A DNA stretch of 64,000 nucleotides from contig NZ_APNL01000003.1 of the NCBI RefSeq assembly GCF_040361435.1, positions 186,001 through 250,000 on the forward strand. Reading direction: 5' to 3'. Below, piece after piece: positions 16,407 through 24,195 of this stretch (its first letter is position 1; each line of letters opens with the position of its first letter). The position numbers and the translations under genes were made by a program. A model generated the notes under the pieces. It saw only the letters and a list, made by a program, of their open reading frames with translations, was not told where the DNA came from and made no database searches. The DNA is from Salinisphaera sp002433465. GTDB lineage: Bacteria > Pseudomonadota > Gammaproteobacteria > Nevskiales > Salinisphaeraceae.

Positions 16407-16691
16407 TTAGAGCGCGTCGTGGTCGGTGAGGCGGCCGGTAACGAACTTATGAATGATGCTCGATATGAGTGTCTGGTAGGGGACGCCCTCGCGAAGCGCG
16501 CGCGCTTGTAATAATTCCAGATCTTTTCCAGACATGCGTACATTTACATGCTTGTCTTTTTTAAACGTGCGCCGTGCGGCACGTACATAGCCTTGCCGCA
16601 TTTCAGCGGTCAATACTGACTCGAACTCGCCTCGCTCGTAAGATTCGAGTATTTGCTTTTCTTCGTCCGTCAGGGCCGATTCGTTATTCAT
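16407..16691 (-). CDS. Antitoxin, CopG/BrnA-like
   Basis: A 94-residue protein whose C-terminal half reads HVNVRMSGKDLELLQARALR then EGVPYQTLISSIIHKFVTGR. That is a beta-strand plus two helices of the ribbon-helix-helix type found in CopG/BrnA-like antitoxins. The N-terminal half is acidic and probably contacts the toxin. It starts inside the 3' end of the toxin gene (8-bp overlap), toxin first, as in brnTA modules. Such antitoxins bind DNA as dimers and repress their own operon; no operator was located by eye. Confidence 0.78.
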   Translation of the reverse strand: MNNESALTDEEKQILESYERGEFESVLTAEMRQGYVRAARRTFKKDKHVNVRMSGKDLELLQARALREGVPYQTLISSIIHKFVTGRLTDHDAL

Positions 16692-16965
16692 CAGACACCT
16701 CTAGATAATGCTTGGTCGCTTTCCGACTCGGGATGATCGTTTTCAGAAAACAACCTTCGCTCGACTCGACAAATGGCACCAGCCAAGCGTAGTTATCTAT
16801 TTCTACGATGAAAATTTTTTGGTCCGGATATTTAGCCGGATTGTGATGCGCTACGACATCGAGCAGGCCGCCCTGCTCAATCAAGAAAACCACTCTTTCG
16901 AAAGAAATGCCGCGACACTTCACCAGCCATTCGTTCTTTTCGACATTCCAATCAAAGCCCGCCAT
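16684..16965 (-). CDS. BrnT-like toxin
   Basis: A 93-residue protein beginning MAGFDWNVEKNEWLVKCRGI, the F-[DE]-W-x-x-x-K-N-x-x-L opening of BrnT-family RelE-fold ribonucleases. It continues with ISFERVVFLIEQGG and ends SRKATKHYLEV, matching the family's C-terminal R/K-x-A-x-x-x-Y helix. It should be an mRNA-cleaving or translation-blocking toxin neutralised by the product of the overlapping gene. Family members with the long insert AHHNPAKYPDQKIFIVEIDN are more divergent than canonical BrnT. The module is flanked by composite repeats on both sides. Confidence 0.75.
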   Translation of the reverse strand: MAGFDWNVEKNEWLVKCRGISFERVVFLIEQGGLLDVVAHHNPAKYPDQKIFIVEIDNYAWLVPFVESSEGCFLKTIIPSRKATKHYLEVSDE

Positions 16966-17013
16966 TTAGCTAGGTTACCATCGCGTGTGCCGGTCCGGAA
17001 TACAGCCGCTTCG

Positions 17014-17139
17014 ATTGGCTTGGGCCGGCAGGTCGTAAGCCGACGCGGGGCGGCCTCTTGGCGGTTTAAGGTTTTGCGTATCGGAATCGACGCCGGGGCT
17101 TCGTTCGTTGTTGGATTACGCTTCGCTGATCCAGCCTAC
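17014..17139. repeat. Composite palindromic repeat, full but diverged copy
   Basis: The left arm is ATTGGCTTGGGCCGGCAGG to CGTAAGCCGAC (17014-17044); the right arm is GTTGGATTACGCTTCGCTGA to TCCAGCCTAC (17110-17139). It lies between the toxin gene and cysC. Confidence 0.7.
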
Positions 17140-17158
17140 GAGCGACGCGGCGGGCGCG

Positions 17159-17803
17159 TCAGGCGCGACGCGAGGTATCGGCTAGGCCGGCTTCGATATA
17201 GTCGTGCTCGATCAGGTAGGCGACGATTTGTTCAACGCCCTGCTCGATGCTGGTTTCGCCCGTGCGCACATGAATTTCCGGGTGTTCAGGGGCCTCGTAC
17301 GGTGCGCTGATGCCGGTGAAGTTGGGAATACTGCCGGCGCGGGCCTTCTTGTACAGGCCCTTAGGGTCGCGCTGCTCGCACACCTCCAGCGGCGCGTCCA
17401 CGAACACTTCCAGGAAATCGTTTTCGTCGCGCTGCGACAGGTTGCGGGCCATGTCGCGGTCTTGCCGGTAAGGCGAGATGAAAGCGGTGAGGTTGATGAT
17501 GCCGGCGTCGCGAAAGAGCTTGGCCACTTCGCCGATGCGGCGAATATTCTCGATGCGGTCTTCCGGGCTGAATGCCAGGTCGCGATTCAAACCCGTGCGA
17601 ACGTTGTCGCCGTCCAGGCGATAGGTCCGACAGCCCATATGATAAAGCCGCTCCTCGAGCGCCACCGACAGCGTGGATTTGCCCGAGCCGGACAGGCCCG
17701 TAAACCAGATGGTAAAGCCGCGGTGCTGGTTGAGCTGTTCGCGGTGCTTACGGCTGACGGTGCCTTCATGCCAGACGATGTTCGAGCTTTTATTTTGGGT
17801 CAT
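17159..17803 (-). CDS. cysC: Adenylyl-sulfate kinase
   Basis: A 214-residue kinase that phosphorylates adenosine 5'-phosphosulfate to PAPS. It has Walker A GLSGSGKST (residues 36-44), the APS-site segment YRLDGDNVRTGLNRDLAFS, and the conserved AFISPYRQDRDMAR and FVDAPLEVCEQRDPKGLYKKA motifs. Length is normal for the free-standing enzyme. An AGGA Shine-Dalgarno sequence precedes the ATG. No cysN/cysD sulfurylase lies beside it, so it is transcribed alone here. PAPS serves cysteine synthesis and sulfotransferases; two sulfotransferase genes in the nearby polysaccharide locus make a role in polymer sulfation plausible. Confidence 0.95.
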   Translation of the reverse strand: MTQNKSSNIVWHEGTVSRKHREQLNQHRGFTIWFTGLSGSGKSTLSVALEERLYHMGCRTYRLDGDNVRTGLNRDLAFSPEDRIENIRRIGEVAKLFRDAGIINLTAFISPYRQDRDMARNLSQRDENDFLEVFVDAPLEVCEQRDPKGLYKKARAGSIPNFTGISAPYEAPEHPEIHVRTGETSIEQGVEQIVAYLIEHDYIEAGLADTSRRA

Positions 17804-18076
17804 AGGGTGTCCTGATTAATCGATACGGCCTGTGATACGCGATCGCTCATGTGTGCGTATCGCGCCCCCGCGTGCCCGGCCAGTCGTAAAATACCGCAAA
17901 GCACGCGCTTCGGCACATGCGGGTGTTAGCGCTTAAGGCCGGTGTGCAGACTGCGCCGCGACGAAACCACGATTAACAGGCATCAAACGGCGGTGGGCGG
18001 ACGACCGGGCAACGCGGCCCGTTGCCCGTCTGGCGCCGGCCGCGCCGTGCACGTAGACCACTGGACGCGAAACGCG

Positions 18077-18859
18077 TCAGGCCGCTGCCTGCAGCGCCTT
18101 TTGCAAGGCGACGAGCGTGTCTGCCGCGCCGGTCTGCAGACAGACATCGCAGTAGTCCGATATACCCGTGCGCTGCGGATTGATTTCGAGCGTGGCGTTG
18201 CGCTGCATGGCGGCCTGCTGCACGGGCGCGGCAATGTAAGGAAACACGGCGCTCGTTCCCACCACCATGACCAAGTCGAAGCCCTCCCCCAGCGCCTGCT
18301 CGTACTGACTCACCGCGCGCTGGGGCAGCATTTCGCCAAACAGCACGACATCGGGCCTGACCACCCCGCCGCAGTCCGAACAGGCCGGCGGCAGCGTATC
18401 CAGCCCGGCATAGTCCTCGACCGTCGCCTGCCAATGGCACCGGGTGCATTTGAGCTGGTGGATGGTGCCGTGCATTTCGATGACGTCGCGGCTGCCGGCG
18501 CTTTTGTGGAAGCCGTCCACGTTCTGCGTGAGCACGCAAAAGCGCTCGAACTTCGGCGCCATGGCGGCCAGGGCCCGGTGCCCGTCGTTGGGCAACGCGC
18601 CCCGGCAGGCGCGTTCGATCTCGGCAATGTATTTCCACGACACCGACGGATCGCGCTCGAACATACCGCCGGATAGCGCCTCTTCGATCGAGATGCCGTC
18701 GGCGGTCAGTTCACGATCGTACAAACCGCCCACCCCGCGATAGGTCGGCAGGCCCGAATCCGCCGACATACCGGCGCCGGTTATCACGAGCACTCGCCTG
18801 GCTTGAACCAAAACGTCTGCGGCGCGTTCCATGGCGGTGGCGTCGGATTCGCTGGGCAC
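18077..18859 (-). CDS. Sir2-family NAD-dependent protein deacylase
   Basis: A 260-residue sirtuin. NAD-binding motifs are LVITGAGMSADSGLPTYRG (residues 24-42) and LTQNVDGFH; the catalytic His is in EMHGTIHQLKC; a zinc site is formed by CTRC and CSDC. VGTSAVFPYIA and LEINPQRT complete the Rossmann half. It removes acyl groups from lysines in the cytoplasm using NAD. The Tyr-x-x-Arg pair that marks desuccinylase-type CobB is not obvious in WKYIAEIERACRG, so it may be mainly a deacetylase. It is a lone leftward gene, divergent from the photolyase genes. Confidence 0.9.
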   Translation of the reverse strand: MPSESDATAMERAADVLVQARRVLVITGAGMSADSGLPTYRGVGGLYDRELTADGISIEEALSGGMFERDPSVSWKYIAEIERACRGALPNDGHRALAAMAPKFERFCVLTQNVDGFHKSAGSRDVIEMHGTIHQLKCTRCHWQATVEDYAGLDTLPPACSDCGGVVRPDVVLFGEMLPQRAVSQYEQALGEGFDLVMVVGTSAVFPYIAAPVQQAAMQRNATLEINPQRTGISDYCDVCLQTGAADTLVALQKALQAAA

Positions 18860-19174
18860 GTGGGGTAGACTCCTGGATCAGTGGGTTCGTCGCGACGTAA
18901 CCACGACTCGAACCGGGCATTTTGCCCAAACCGCTGGATCAGACCAATCTTTCATGTCGTGGTTCAATGCCCCGGGCCCGCGGTGCGACCTCTCGCCGCG
19001 CGGCTCGCCCGCCCCCGTCGGTTGGATTAGCGCAGCGTAATCCGACAAGGAACCGTGCTAGTCCGCCGATACCCAACTGTGGGCGCCAGGGTATGTCATC
19101 CACGCGTCTTTTCGATTCGTAGATCGATCCAGCTGCTGCGGATATTGCCGCCCATTCCCTAACGCGCTGCTGAC
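18860..19174. other. Divergent promoter region with repeat fragment
   Basis: 315 bp between the sirtuin (leftward) and the FeS photolyase (rightward). It contains an inverted-orientation repeat arm at 19021-19045 and otherwise no gene-like frame. Promoters for both genes must lie here, but no convincing -35/-10 pair was found by eye. Confidence 0.45.
19021..19045. repeat. Palindromic repeat, single arm in opposite orientation
   Basis: GTTGGATTA-GCGCAGCG-TAATCCGAC is the right-arm hairpin with its loop sequence reversed compared with the other copies, indicating insertion in the other orientation. Confidence 0.65.
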
Positions 19175-20743
19175 ATGCCCCAAACCCGAAACCTCGTTCT
19201 CGTGCTAGGCGACCAGCTCGATTTGAATCTATCCGCGCTCGACGGCTTCGACCCGGAACGCGATGCGATCTGGATGGCGGAAAACGAGACCGAAGCCACC
19301 CATGTGTGGTGCCACAAGAAGCGGCTGGTGCTCTTCTTTGCCGCCATGCGCCACTTTCGCGATGCGCTGCGCGAACGCGGCTTTACCGTGTACTACCACG
19401 AACTGCAGACCGACCGCCGTCGCGACAGCGGCCCCGATTTCGCAGCTATCCTCGCTGCAAGCGTACGCAAATTGGCGCCACAGCGACTGGTCATGACCGA
19501 ATGCGGCGATTATCGCGTGCAAGAGATGCTTGCCCAGTGCGCGAGCGACCAGGACCTGAACCTGCAGGTACGCCCTGACCGCCACTTCTATTGTTCGCTC
19601 GACGCATTCGAAGAATGGGCCGGCTCGCGATCGAGCATGGTGCTGGAAGACTTCTATCGCGAGATGCGGCGCTCGGAAGACGTGCTCATGGACGGCGACA
19701 AACCTGCCGGCCAGGCATGGAACTTCGACAAGAGCAATCGCGAGTCCTTTGGCCGCAACGGCCCCGGCGAGCTTCCGCACGTACGCGGCTTTCGCCCGGA
19801 CGATACAACCCAGGCCGTGATCGACATGGTCGAACAGCGATACGGCGATCACCCGGGTCATACCGAAGGCTTCGACCTGCCGGTGACCCACGCCGAGGCG
19901 CGTACGGCCCTGCGCGATTTCATCGACAACCGTGTGTCTCAGTTCGGCCCCTATCAGGACGCGCTCTGGACCGACCTGCGCTTTGGCTATCACTCGCGGC
20001 TGTCGGCCGCGCTCAACCTGCACCTCATTGGCCCCCGCGAATGCGTGGATGCCGCAGTCGACGCCTATCGCAACGGCAACGCGCCCATCGAAAGCGTGGA
20101 GGGCTTCGTGCGCCAGATCCTCGGCTGGCGCGAATTCGTGCGCGGCGTGTACTGGCTGAAAATGCCGGGCTACATCCAACGCAACGCGCTGCGTGCGCAA
20201 CTGCCGGTACCGCAGAGCTACTGGGACGGCGATACCGATATGGCCTGCGTGGGCGACGCCATGGCCAACGTGCTCGACAACGGCTATGCCCACCATATCC
20301 AGCGGCTGATGGTGCTCGGCCTGTTCGCGCTCAACGCCGGCGTGCACCCGCGCGCCTTCCATGACTGGCATATGGCCATGTATCTCGACGCGATCGACTG
20401 GGTGAGCCTGCCCAACGCCCTGGGCATGAGCCAGTTCGGTGACGGCGGCGTGCTCGGCACCAAGCCGTATTGCGCCTCCGGCAACTACATCAACAAAATG
20501 AGCAACTATTGCAAGAATTGTCGCTTCGACTACCGCAAGGCCACCGGCGACGATGCCTGCCCGGTGACCACGCTGTATTGGGACTTCCTCGACCGCAACG
20601 TCGAACACTTCGAGAACAACCAGCGCATGGTGTTCCAGGTGAAGAATCTGGAGAAAAAGCGCAACGACCCCGACCTGATGGACGCGATTCGCGAACAGGC
20701 CAAGCGCTTGAAAGATCGCATCCACGCGGGTGAACGTATCTAG
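19175..20743 (+). CDS. Iron-sulfur bacterial cryptochrome/photolyase, (6-4) type
   Basis: A 522-residue member of the FeS-BCP family of cryptochrome-photolyases (Agrobacterium PhrB group), usually annotated deoxyribodipyrimidine photolyase-related protein. It starts NLVLVLGDQLDLNLSALDGF; the FAD domain has QILGWREFVRGVYW. Four cysteines fit the [4Fe-4S] site: Cys358 (DMACVGDAM), Cys446 and Cys449 (NYCKNC) and Cys462 (DACPV). It should repair (6-4) photoproducts in light, using FAD and in relatives a lumazine antenna. Length is normal. It precedes a classical CPD photolyase gene in the same direction, 173 bp away, so the pair covers both main UV lesions. Confidence 0.93.
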   Translation: MPQTRNLVLVLGDQLDLNLSALDGFDPERDAIWMAENETEATHVWCHKKRLVLFFAAMRHFRDALRERGFTVYYHELQTDRRRDSGPDFAAILAASVRKLAPQRLVMTECGDYRVQEMLAQCASDQDLNLQVRPDRHFYCSLDAFEEWAGSRSSMVLEDFYREMRRSEDVLMDGDKPAGQAWNFDKSNRESFGRNGPGELPHVRGFRPDDTTQAVIDMVEQRYGDHPGHTEGFDLPVTHAEARTALRDFIDNRVSQFGPYQDALWTDLRFGYHSRLSAALNLHLIGPRECVDAAVDAYRNGNAPIESVEGFVRQILGWREFVRGVYWLKMPGYIQRNALRAQLPVPQSYWDGDTDMACVGDAMANVLDNGYAHHIQRLMVLGLFALNAGVHPRAFHDWHMAMYLDAIDWVSLPNALGMSQFGDGGVLGTKPYCASGNYINKMSNYCKNCRFDYRKATGDDACPVTTLYWDFLDRNVEHFENNQRMVFQVKNLEKKRNDPDLMDAIREQAKRLKDRIHAGERI

Positions 20744-20759
20744 TCGCACCAAAGCCCGG

Positions 20760-20791
20760 TCGGCTTACGGCCTCCGGCCTAAGCCAACCTC
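20760..20791. repeat. Palindromic repeat, left-arm type
   Basis: TCGGCTTACGGCC-TCC-GGCCTAAGCCAACCT forms a hairpin between the two photolyase genes; it is the left arm of the composite repeat read on the other strand. Confidence 0.7.
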
Positions 20792-20916
20792 GGGTTCTTG
20801 CGGCCATGATTCAGACAACTCCAGACAGCAGAGGCATCGGGTGCGGCCACGCTTCCGTATGATCGGCCTTTCGTACGCGCGGCCAGGGGCCGCACTATTC
20901 AGCTAGAGCAAGACCT

Positions 20917-22368
20917 ATGAAAGAACGCGTCATCGTTTGGTTTCGGCGGGATCTACGCCTCGCGGACAACCCGGCCCTGCGCGCCGCTCTGGACGGCGAT
21001 TTCGATGCCATCGTGCCCCTGTTCATCCATGCCCCGCATGAACTGGGCGCATGGGCGCCCGGCGCGGCACAGCGCGTATGGCTGCACGAGTCGCTTGCCG
21101 CGTTCTCCGAGGCGCTGGAGGTGCTGGGTTCGCGGCTGATTATCCGCCAAGGCGACAGCGCCGACGTACTCGATACGCTGGTCGAGGAAAGCGGCGCCAC
21201 GGCGGTGTACTGGAACCGGCTGTACGACCCGCTCACCATCGAACGCGACAAGAAGGTCAAGCAGCACCTCGAAGACAACGACATCCAGACCGCGAGCTTC
21301 AAGGCACACCTGCTGCACGAACCGTGGACCGTGGAAACCAAGCAAGGCGGCCCGTACAAGGTATTCACGCCATTCTGGAAGGCAGTCAAGAATCGTGCTG
21401 TGGATACACCGCTGGCCGCGCCGACGTCGCTGCCCGATGTATGGTCGCGTATCGGCTCGGAGTCGCTGGCGTCACTTGAGCTGCGCCCGAAAATCGAATG
21501 GGATCGCGGCATCCGCGACACCTGGTCGCCCGGCGAGGACGGCGCCCACGAACGGCTTGAGACCTTCCTCGAAGACGTGCTGGAACAATACGACGACAGC
21601 CGCGACGAGCCGGCACGCTACGGCACGTCCTATCTTTCGCCGCACTTGCACTGGGGCGAAATCGGGCCCCGTCAGATCGTGCATCGGGTCGAAGAATGGC
21701 TGGACGACCATCGCGAAACCAAAACCCTGCGCACCCACGCCGACAGTTTTCTGAGCGAGATCGGCTGGCGCGAATTTTCCCACCACGTGCTTTACCACTT
21801 TCCGAACACGCCCGAGCAGCCGCTCGATGCGCGCTTCAAGGACTTTCCGTGGTCGGGTGACGACGAAGGCCTGCGCTGCTGGCAGCAGGGCTGTACCGGT
21901 ATTCCCATGGTGGATGCCGGCATGCGCGAGCTTTGGGAAACCGGCTATATGCACAATCGCCTGCGCATGACGGTGGCGTCATTTTTGACCAAGAACCTGC
22001 GCGTCGCCTGGCAGCACGGCGAACGCTGGTTCTGGGATACGCTCGTGGATGCCGATTTGGCCAACAACACGCTGGGCTGGCAATGGGCCGCAGGCTGCGG
22101 CGCCGATGCCGCGCCGTTCTTTCGCATCTTCAACCCGGCGCGTCAGGGCGAGCGTTTCGATAAACAAGGCGAGTACGTCCGCCGCTGGGTACCGGAACTG
22201 GCCGATCTGGAAAATCGCCATATTCACGAACCGTGGAAGGCGCCCGCGAAAGCACTGAAAGCCGCGAACATCACCCTGGGCGAGGATTATCCTGAACCGA
22301 TTGTGGACCTGAAGGAGTCACGGCGCGAAGCGCTGGCCGCCTTCGACGAGATCAAGAACGACGATTGA
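20917..22368 (+). CDS. phrB: Deoxyribodipyrimidine (CPD) photolyase, class I
   Basis: A 483-residue light-dependent repair enzyme for cyclobutane pyrimidine dimers. The antenna domain opens VIVWFRRDLRLADNPALRAA. The FAD domain has the class I signatures GTSYLSPHLHWGEI, EIGWREFSHHVLYHFPN, GIPMVDAGMRELWETGYMHN, RLRMTVASFLTKNLR and DADLANNTLGWQWAAG. All residues expected around FAD and the dimer pocket appear present, so it should be active. It is cytoplasmic and binds DNA. It follows the FeS photolyase gene; a bidirectional hairpin terminator lies 45 bp after the stop. Confidence 0.96.
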   Translation: MKERVIVWFRRDLRLADNPALRAALDGDFDAIVPLFIHAPHELGAWAPGAAQRVWLHESLAAFSEALEVLGSRLIIRQGDSADVLDTLVEESGATAVYWNRLYDPLTIERDKKVKQHLEDNDIQTASFKAHLLHEPWTVETKQGGPYKVFTPFWKAVKNRAVDTPLAAPTSLPDVWSRIGSESLASLELRPKIEWDRGIRDTWSPGEDGAHERLETFLEDVLEQYDDSRDEPARYGTSYLSPHLHWGEIGPRQIVHRVEEWLDDHRETKTLRTHADSFLSEIGWREFSHHVLYHFPNTPEQPLDARFKDFPWSGDDEGLRCWQQGCTGIPMVDAGMRELWETGYMHNRLRMTVASFLTKNLRVAWQHGERWFWDTLVDADLANNTLGWQWAAGCGADAAPFFRIFNPARQGERFDKQGEYVRRWVPELADLENRHIHEPWKAPAKALKAANITLGEDYPEPIVDLKESRREALAAFDEIKNDD

Positions 22369-22407
22369 ATCAGGTCACATGACGGGGGCGTCACCCCAAA
22401 TCCGGAC

Positions 22408-22434
22408 AAAAAAAAGGCTCCCTAAGGAGCCTTT
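22408..22434 (-). terminator. Intrinsic terminator (strong on minus strand)
   Basis: Stem AAAGGCTCC / GGAGCCTTT (22413-22421 with 22426-22434), 4-nt loop. On the minus strand the stem is followed by eight T residues (22408-22415 as A on plus), the classical pattern for leftward transcripts. On the plus strand only TTTAG follows, so it would be a weaker terminator for phrB. Confidence 0.85.
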
Positions 22435-22604
22435 AGTCGTCATTCCCGCACATTGTGGTTTTTGGTTATCCGTTAACCGGATATCGACGGGAAAGCTTTT
22501 GTAGTTGTCGTCGGGTCGGGTGACCGTGGTTCTGCCTCCGAAAGCGCCTGCCGCCTGTTATAGGTGTATGGACTCGCGGGTCCAGACGTGCAATTCGTTT
22601 CCTT
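22408..22604 (-). ncRNA. Candidate small RNA downstream of orn
   Basis: About 195 nt of minus-strand sequence bounded by a promoter-like site (22612-22640) and a strong intrinsic terminator. It contains local hairpins TGGAC-CCGCGA-GTCCA (about 22570-22585) and TATCCG-GTTAA-CGGATA (about 22466-22482). An 8-bp perfect inverted repeat AGTCGTCA / TGACGACT (22604-22611 and 22435-22442) could close the whole RNA. Near the 5' end AAGGA lies 6 nt before a TTG that opens a 12-codon frame (22593-22558), so a leader peptide is possible. It does not match the tmRNA, RNase P, 6S or SRP consensus that I know. The RNA is inferred from signals only. Confidence 0.5.
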
Positions 22605-22611
22605 GACGACT

Positions 22612-22640
22612 TTTGTACACCGATATGATTAGCGCGTCAA
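22612..22640 (-). promoter_or_regulatory. Sigma-70-like promoter, leftward
   Basis: TTGACG (22640-22635) and TACAAA (22617-22612) with a 17-nt spacer, on the minus strand, about 40 bp after the orn stop. It points into the candidate small RNA. The -35 matches five of six consensus bases and the -10 four of six. Confidence 0.6.
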
Positions 22641-22679
22641 CTAATGACTAAACCGTCATGTTGGCACGCCAGTGCGACG

Positions 22680-23225
22680 CTAGATCTTGAGCAGGGTTTC
22701 ACGGTAGTAGGCCAATTCCGCCAGCGAGTCGCGAATATCGTCCATGGCGAGATGGGATGCCTGCTTCTTGAACCCTTTCGCCAGTTCCGGCGCCCAGCGT
22801 TTGGCCAGTTCCTTGAGCGTGCTCACGTCGATATGCCGATAGTGAAAAAACGCTTCGAGTTCGGGCATGTAGCGAGCCAGAAACCGGCGGTCCTGGCAGA
22901 TGCTGTTGCCGCACATGGGCGATGCGCCCTGCGGTACATACTCGGCCAGAAATGCGAGTGTTTCGCGCTGCGCCTGGGCTTCGTCCACGTCGCTGGCCCG
23001 CACGCGCGCGACCAGACCGGACTGGTTATGCTGGCGCGTATTCCATGCGTCCATGCCGTTCAAGAGCGCATCGTCCTGGTGCACCGCGCGCACCGGCCCT
23101 TCCGCGAGCACGTTCAGATCCTTGTCTGTCACAAGGGTGGCGATCTCGATAATGCGGTCGGTCTCGGGATCGAGGCCGGTCATCTCCAGATCGATCCAGA
23201 TAAGGTTGTCTTCGGCTTGGTTCAT
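22680..23225 (-). CDS. orn: Oligoribonuclease
   Basis: A 181-residue DEDDh 3'-5' exonuclease. Exo motifs are NLIWIDLEMTGLDPETDRII near the N-terminus, ICQDRRFLARYMPELEAFF in the middle and the terminal His-Asp region HLAMDDIRDSLAELAYYRE. It degrades 2-5-nt RNAs to mononucleotides in the cytoplasm and in Pseudomonas also clears pGpG from cyclic-di-GMP breakdown, which is relevant because an EAL-domain protein is encoded 5 kb away. Length is the same as in E. coli. It is transcribed leftward towards the candidate small RNA. Confidence 0.97.
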   Translation of the reverse strand: MNQAEDNLIWIDLEMTGLDPETDRIIEIATLVTDKDLNVLAEGPVRAVHQDDALLNGMDAWNTRQHNQSGLVARVRASDVDEAQAQRETLAFLAEYVPQGASPMCGNSICQDRRFLARYMPELEAFFHYRHIDVSTLKELAKRWAPELAKGFKKQASHLAMDDIRDSLAELAYYRETLLKI

Positions 23226-23367
23226 GGCGCGTGTTTACGAAACAAAGCGCCATTGTGCGATGCACTGCGGGCCAGCGCAAAAGCGTGTTTCGGCGTTCAT
23301 AGGCCAGTCGTTGGCTATCGGCTGACTGTTAACCTCAACCAACCAATTCTTCACGCACGAGCACACC

Positions 23368-23703
23368 ATGTCCGATCTCAGCCAACAACATTGCCAGGCC
23401 TGTGACAGCAGCACGCCCGCGCTATCGGCCGAACAAACCGAGTCGGCGCTATCGCAGCTGGCTGCGCGATGGACACGGGTGAACGACGCGCGCATCGCAG
23501 CCGAGTTCAAATTCAAGAACTACGGCAAGACGCAGGCGTTTGTTAACGCGGTGGCCTATATCGCGCACCGGGAAATGCACCACCCCGAGATCACCTTCGG
23601 CTACAACCAGTGCCGCGTCGAACTCACTACGCATGCCATCGGCGGCTTGTCCGAAAACGACTTCATAGTCGCCGCGAAGGTGGACCGGCTGGTTGATGAC
23701 TGA
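23368..23703 (+). CDS. 4a-hydroxytetrahydrobiopterin dehydratase
   Basis: A 111-residue pterin-4a-carbinolamine dehydratase (PhhB/PCD). The active-site motif HREMHHPEITFGYNQCRVEL near residues 71-90 carries the conserved His-His-Pro, and FKFKNYGKTQAFVNAVAYIA forms the helix before it. It recycles the oxidised pterin cofactor in the cytoplasm. No phenylalanine hydroxylase gene is adjacent, so its partner is elsewhere or it has another pterin-related role. It is divergent from orn with 142 bp between the starts. Confidence 0.93.
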   Translation: MSDLSQQHCQACDSSTPALSAEQTESALSQLAARWTRVNDARIAAEFKFKNYGKTQAFVNAVAYIAHREMHHPEITFGYNQCRVELTTHAIGGLSENDFIVAAKVDRLVDD

Positions 23704-23941
23704 TTCGGCGCGTGCGCGACCTACCGACGCGTTGTGCATCGGATGTTTTGACCGACGGCCATCGATTTACCGCGCACCGCACTCTGAACGGACCGGAGGC
23801 ATGGGTAACGTTTTGGCGCGTTGCGTAAGCCGATCCGTGTCGGGTGACGATGGAGGAAATACAGGGAATGGCCGACATGGGGCGGCGCGAAAGCTGGTTG
23901 GGTGCGGTGGGGCAGAACCGCTGCTGCGGGCTTCGTTCGTT

Positions 23942-23971
23942 GTTGGATAACGCTGCGCTAATCCAACCTAC
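23942..23971. repeat. Palindromic repeat, right-arm type
   Basis: GTTGGATAACGCTGCGCTAA continuing to TCCAACCTAC. A degenerate left half starts near 23870 (GCCGACATGGGG), so this is the remainder of a full composite unit. Confidence 0.75.
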
Positions 23972-23996
23972 AATTACCCAGTGCCGGTCGAGGCCG

Positions 23997-24127
23997 AGTA
24001 GGTCGCCTTCGGCCGCAGGCCGTAAGCCGACATGGGGCACGGCACCAAAGCTCGTTGCGGCCGGTTGGGCAGAACCGCTGCTGCGGGCTTCGTTCGTGTT
24101 GGATTACGCTGCGCTAATCCAACCTAC
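23997..24127. repeat. Composite palindromic repeat, full copy
   Basis: The left arm GTAGGTCGCCTTCGGCCGCA continues to GGCCGTAAGCCGAC; the right arm GTTGGATTACGCTGCGCTAA continues to TCCAACCTAC (24098-24127). The internal spacer matches that of the preceding copy. Confidence 0.8.
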
Positions 24128-24156
24128 GACTACCCAAAAGCGTCGGTCGCGGCAGC

Positions 24157-24189
24157 GTAGGTCCGCTTGGCCACAGGCCGTAAGCCGAC
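24157..24189. repeat. Palindromic repeat, left-arm type
   Basis: GTAGGTCCGCTTGGCCACAG continuing to GCCGTAAGCCGAC, ending 6 bp before the 3' end of recR; no right arm follows. Confidence 0.7.
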
Positions 24190-24195
24190 ATGGGG

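Larger units (their letters stand above)
23704..24195. other. Convergent intergenic region with tandem repeats
   Basis: About 490 bp between two convergent genes, largely made of repeat copies. The segments before 23942 and before 24098 share a long common sequence (including CAGAACCGCTGCTGCGGGCT), so the composite repeat is duplicated here. No gene is seen. Confidence 0.6.

Noticed and set aside
19229..20752. Open frame of 507 codons opposite the FeS photolyase
   Set aside because: Antisense shadow; the sense protein has all cluster cysteines and family motifs.
23368..23703. Phenylalanine hydroxylation operon around the pterin dehydratase
   Set aside because: No hydroxylase gene is adjacent; the dehydratase stands alone.
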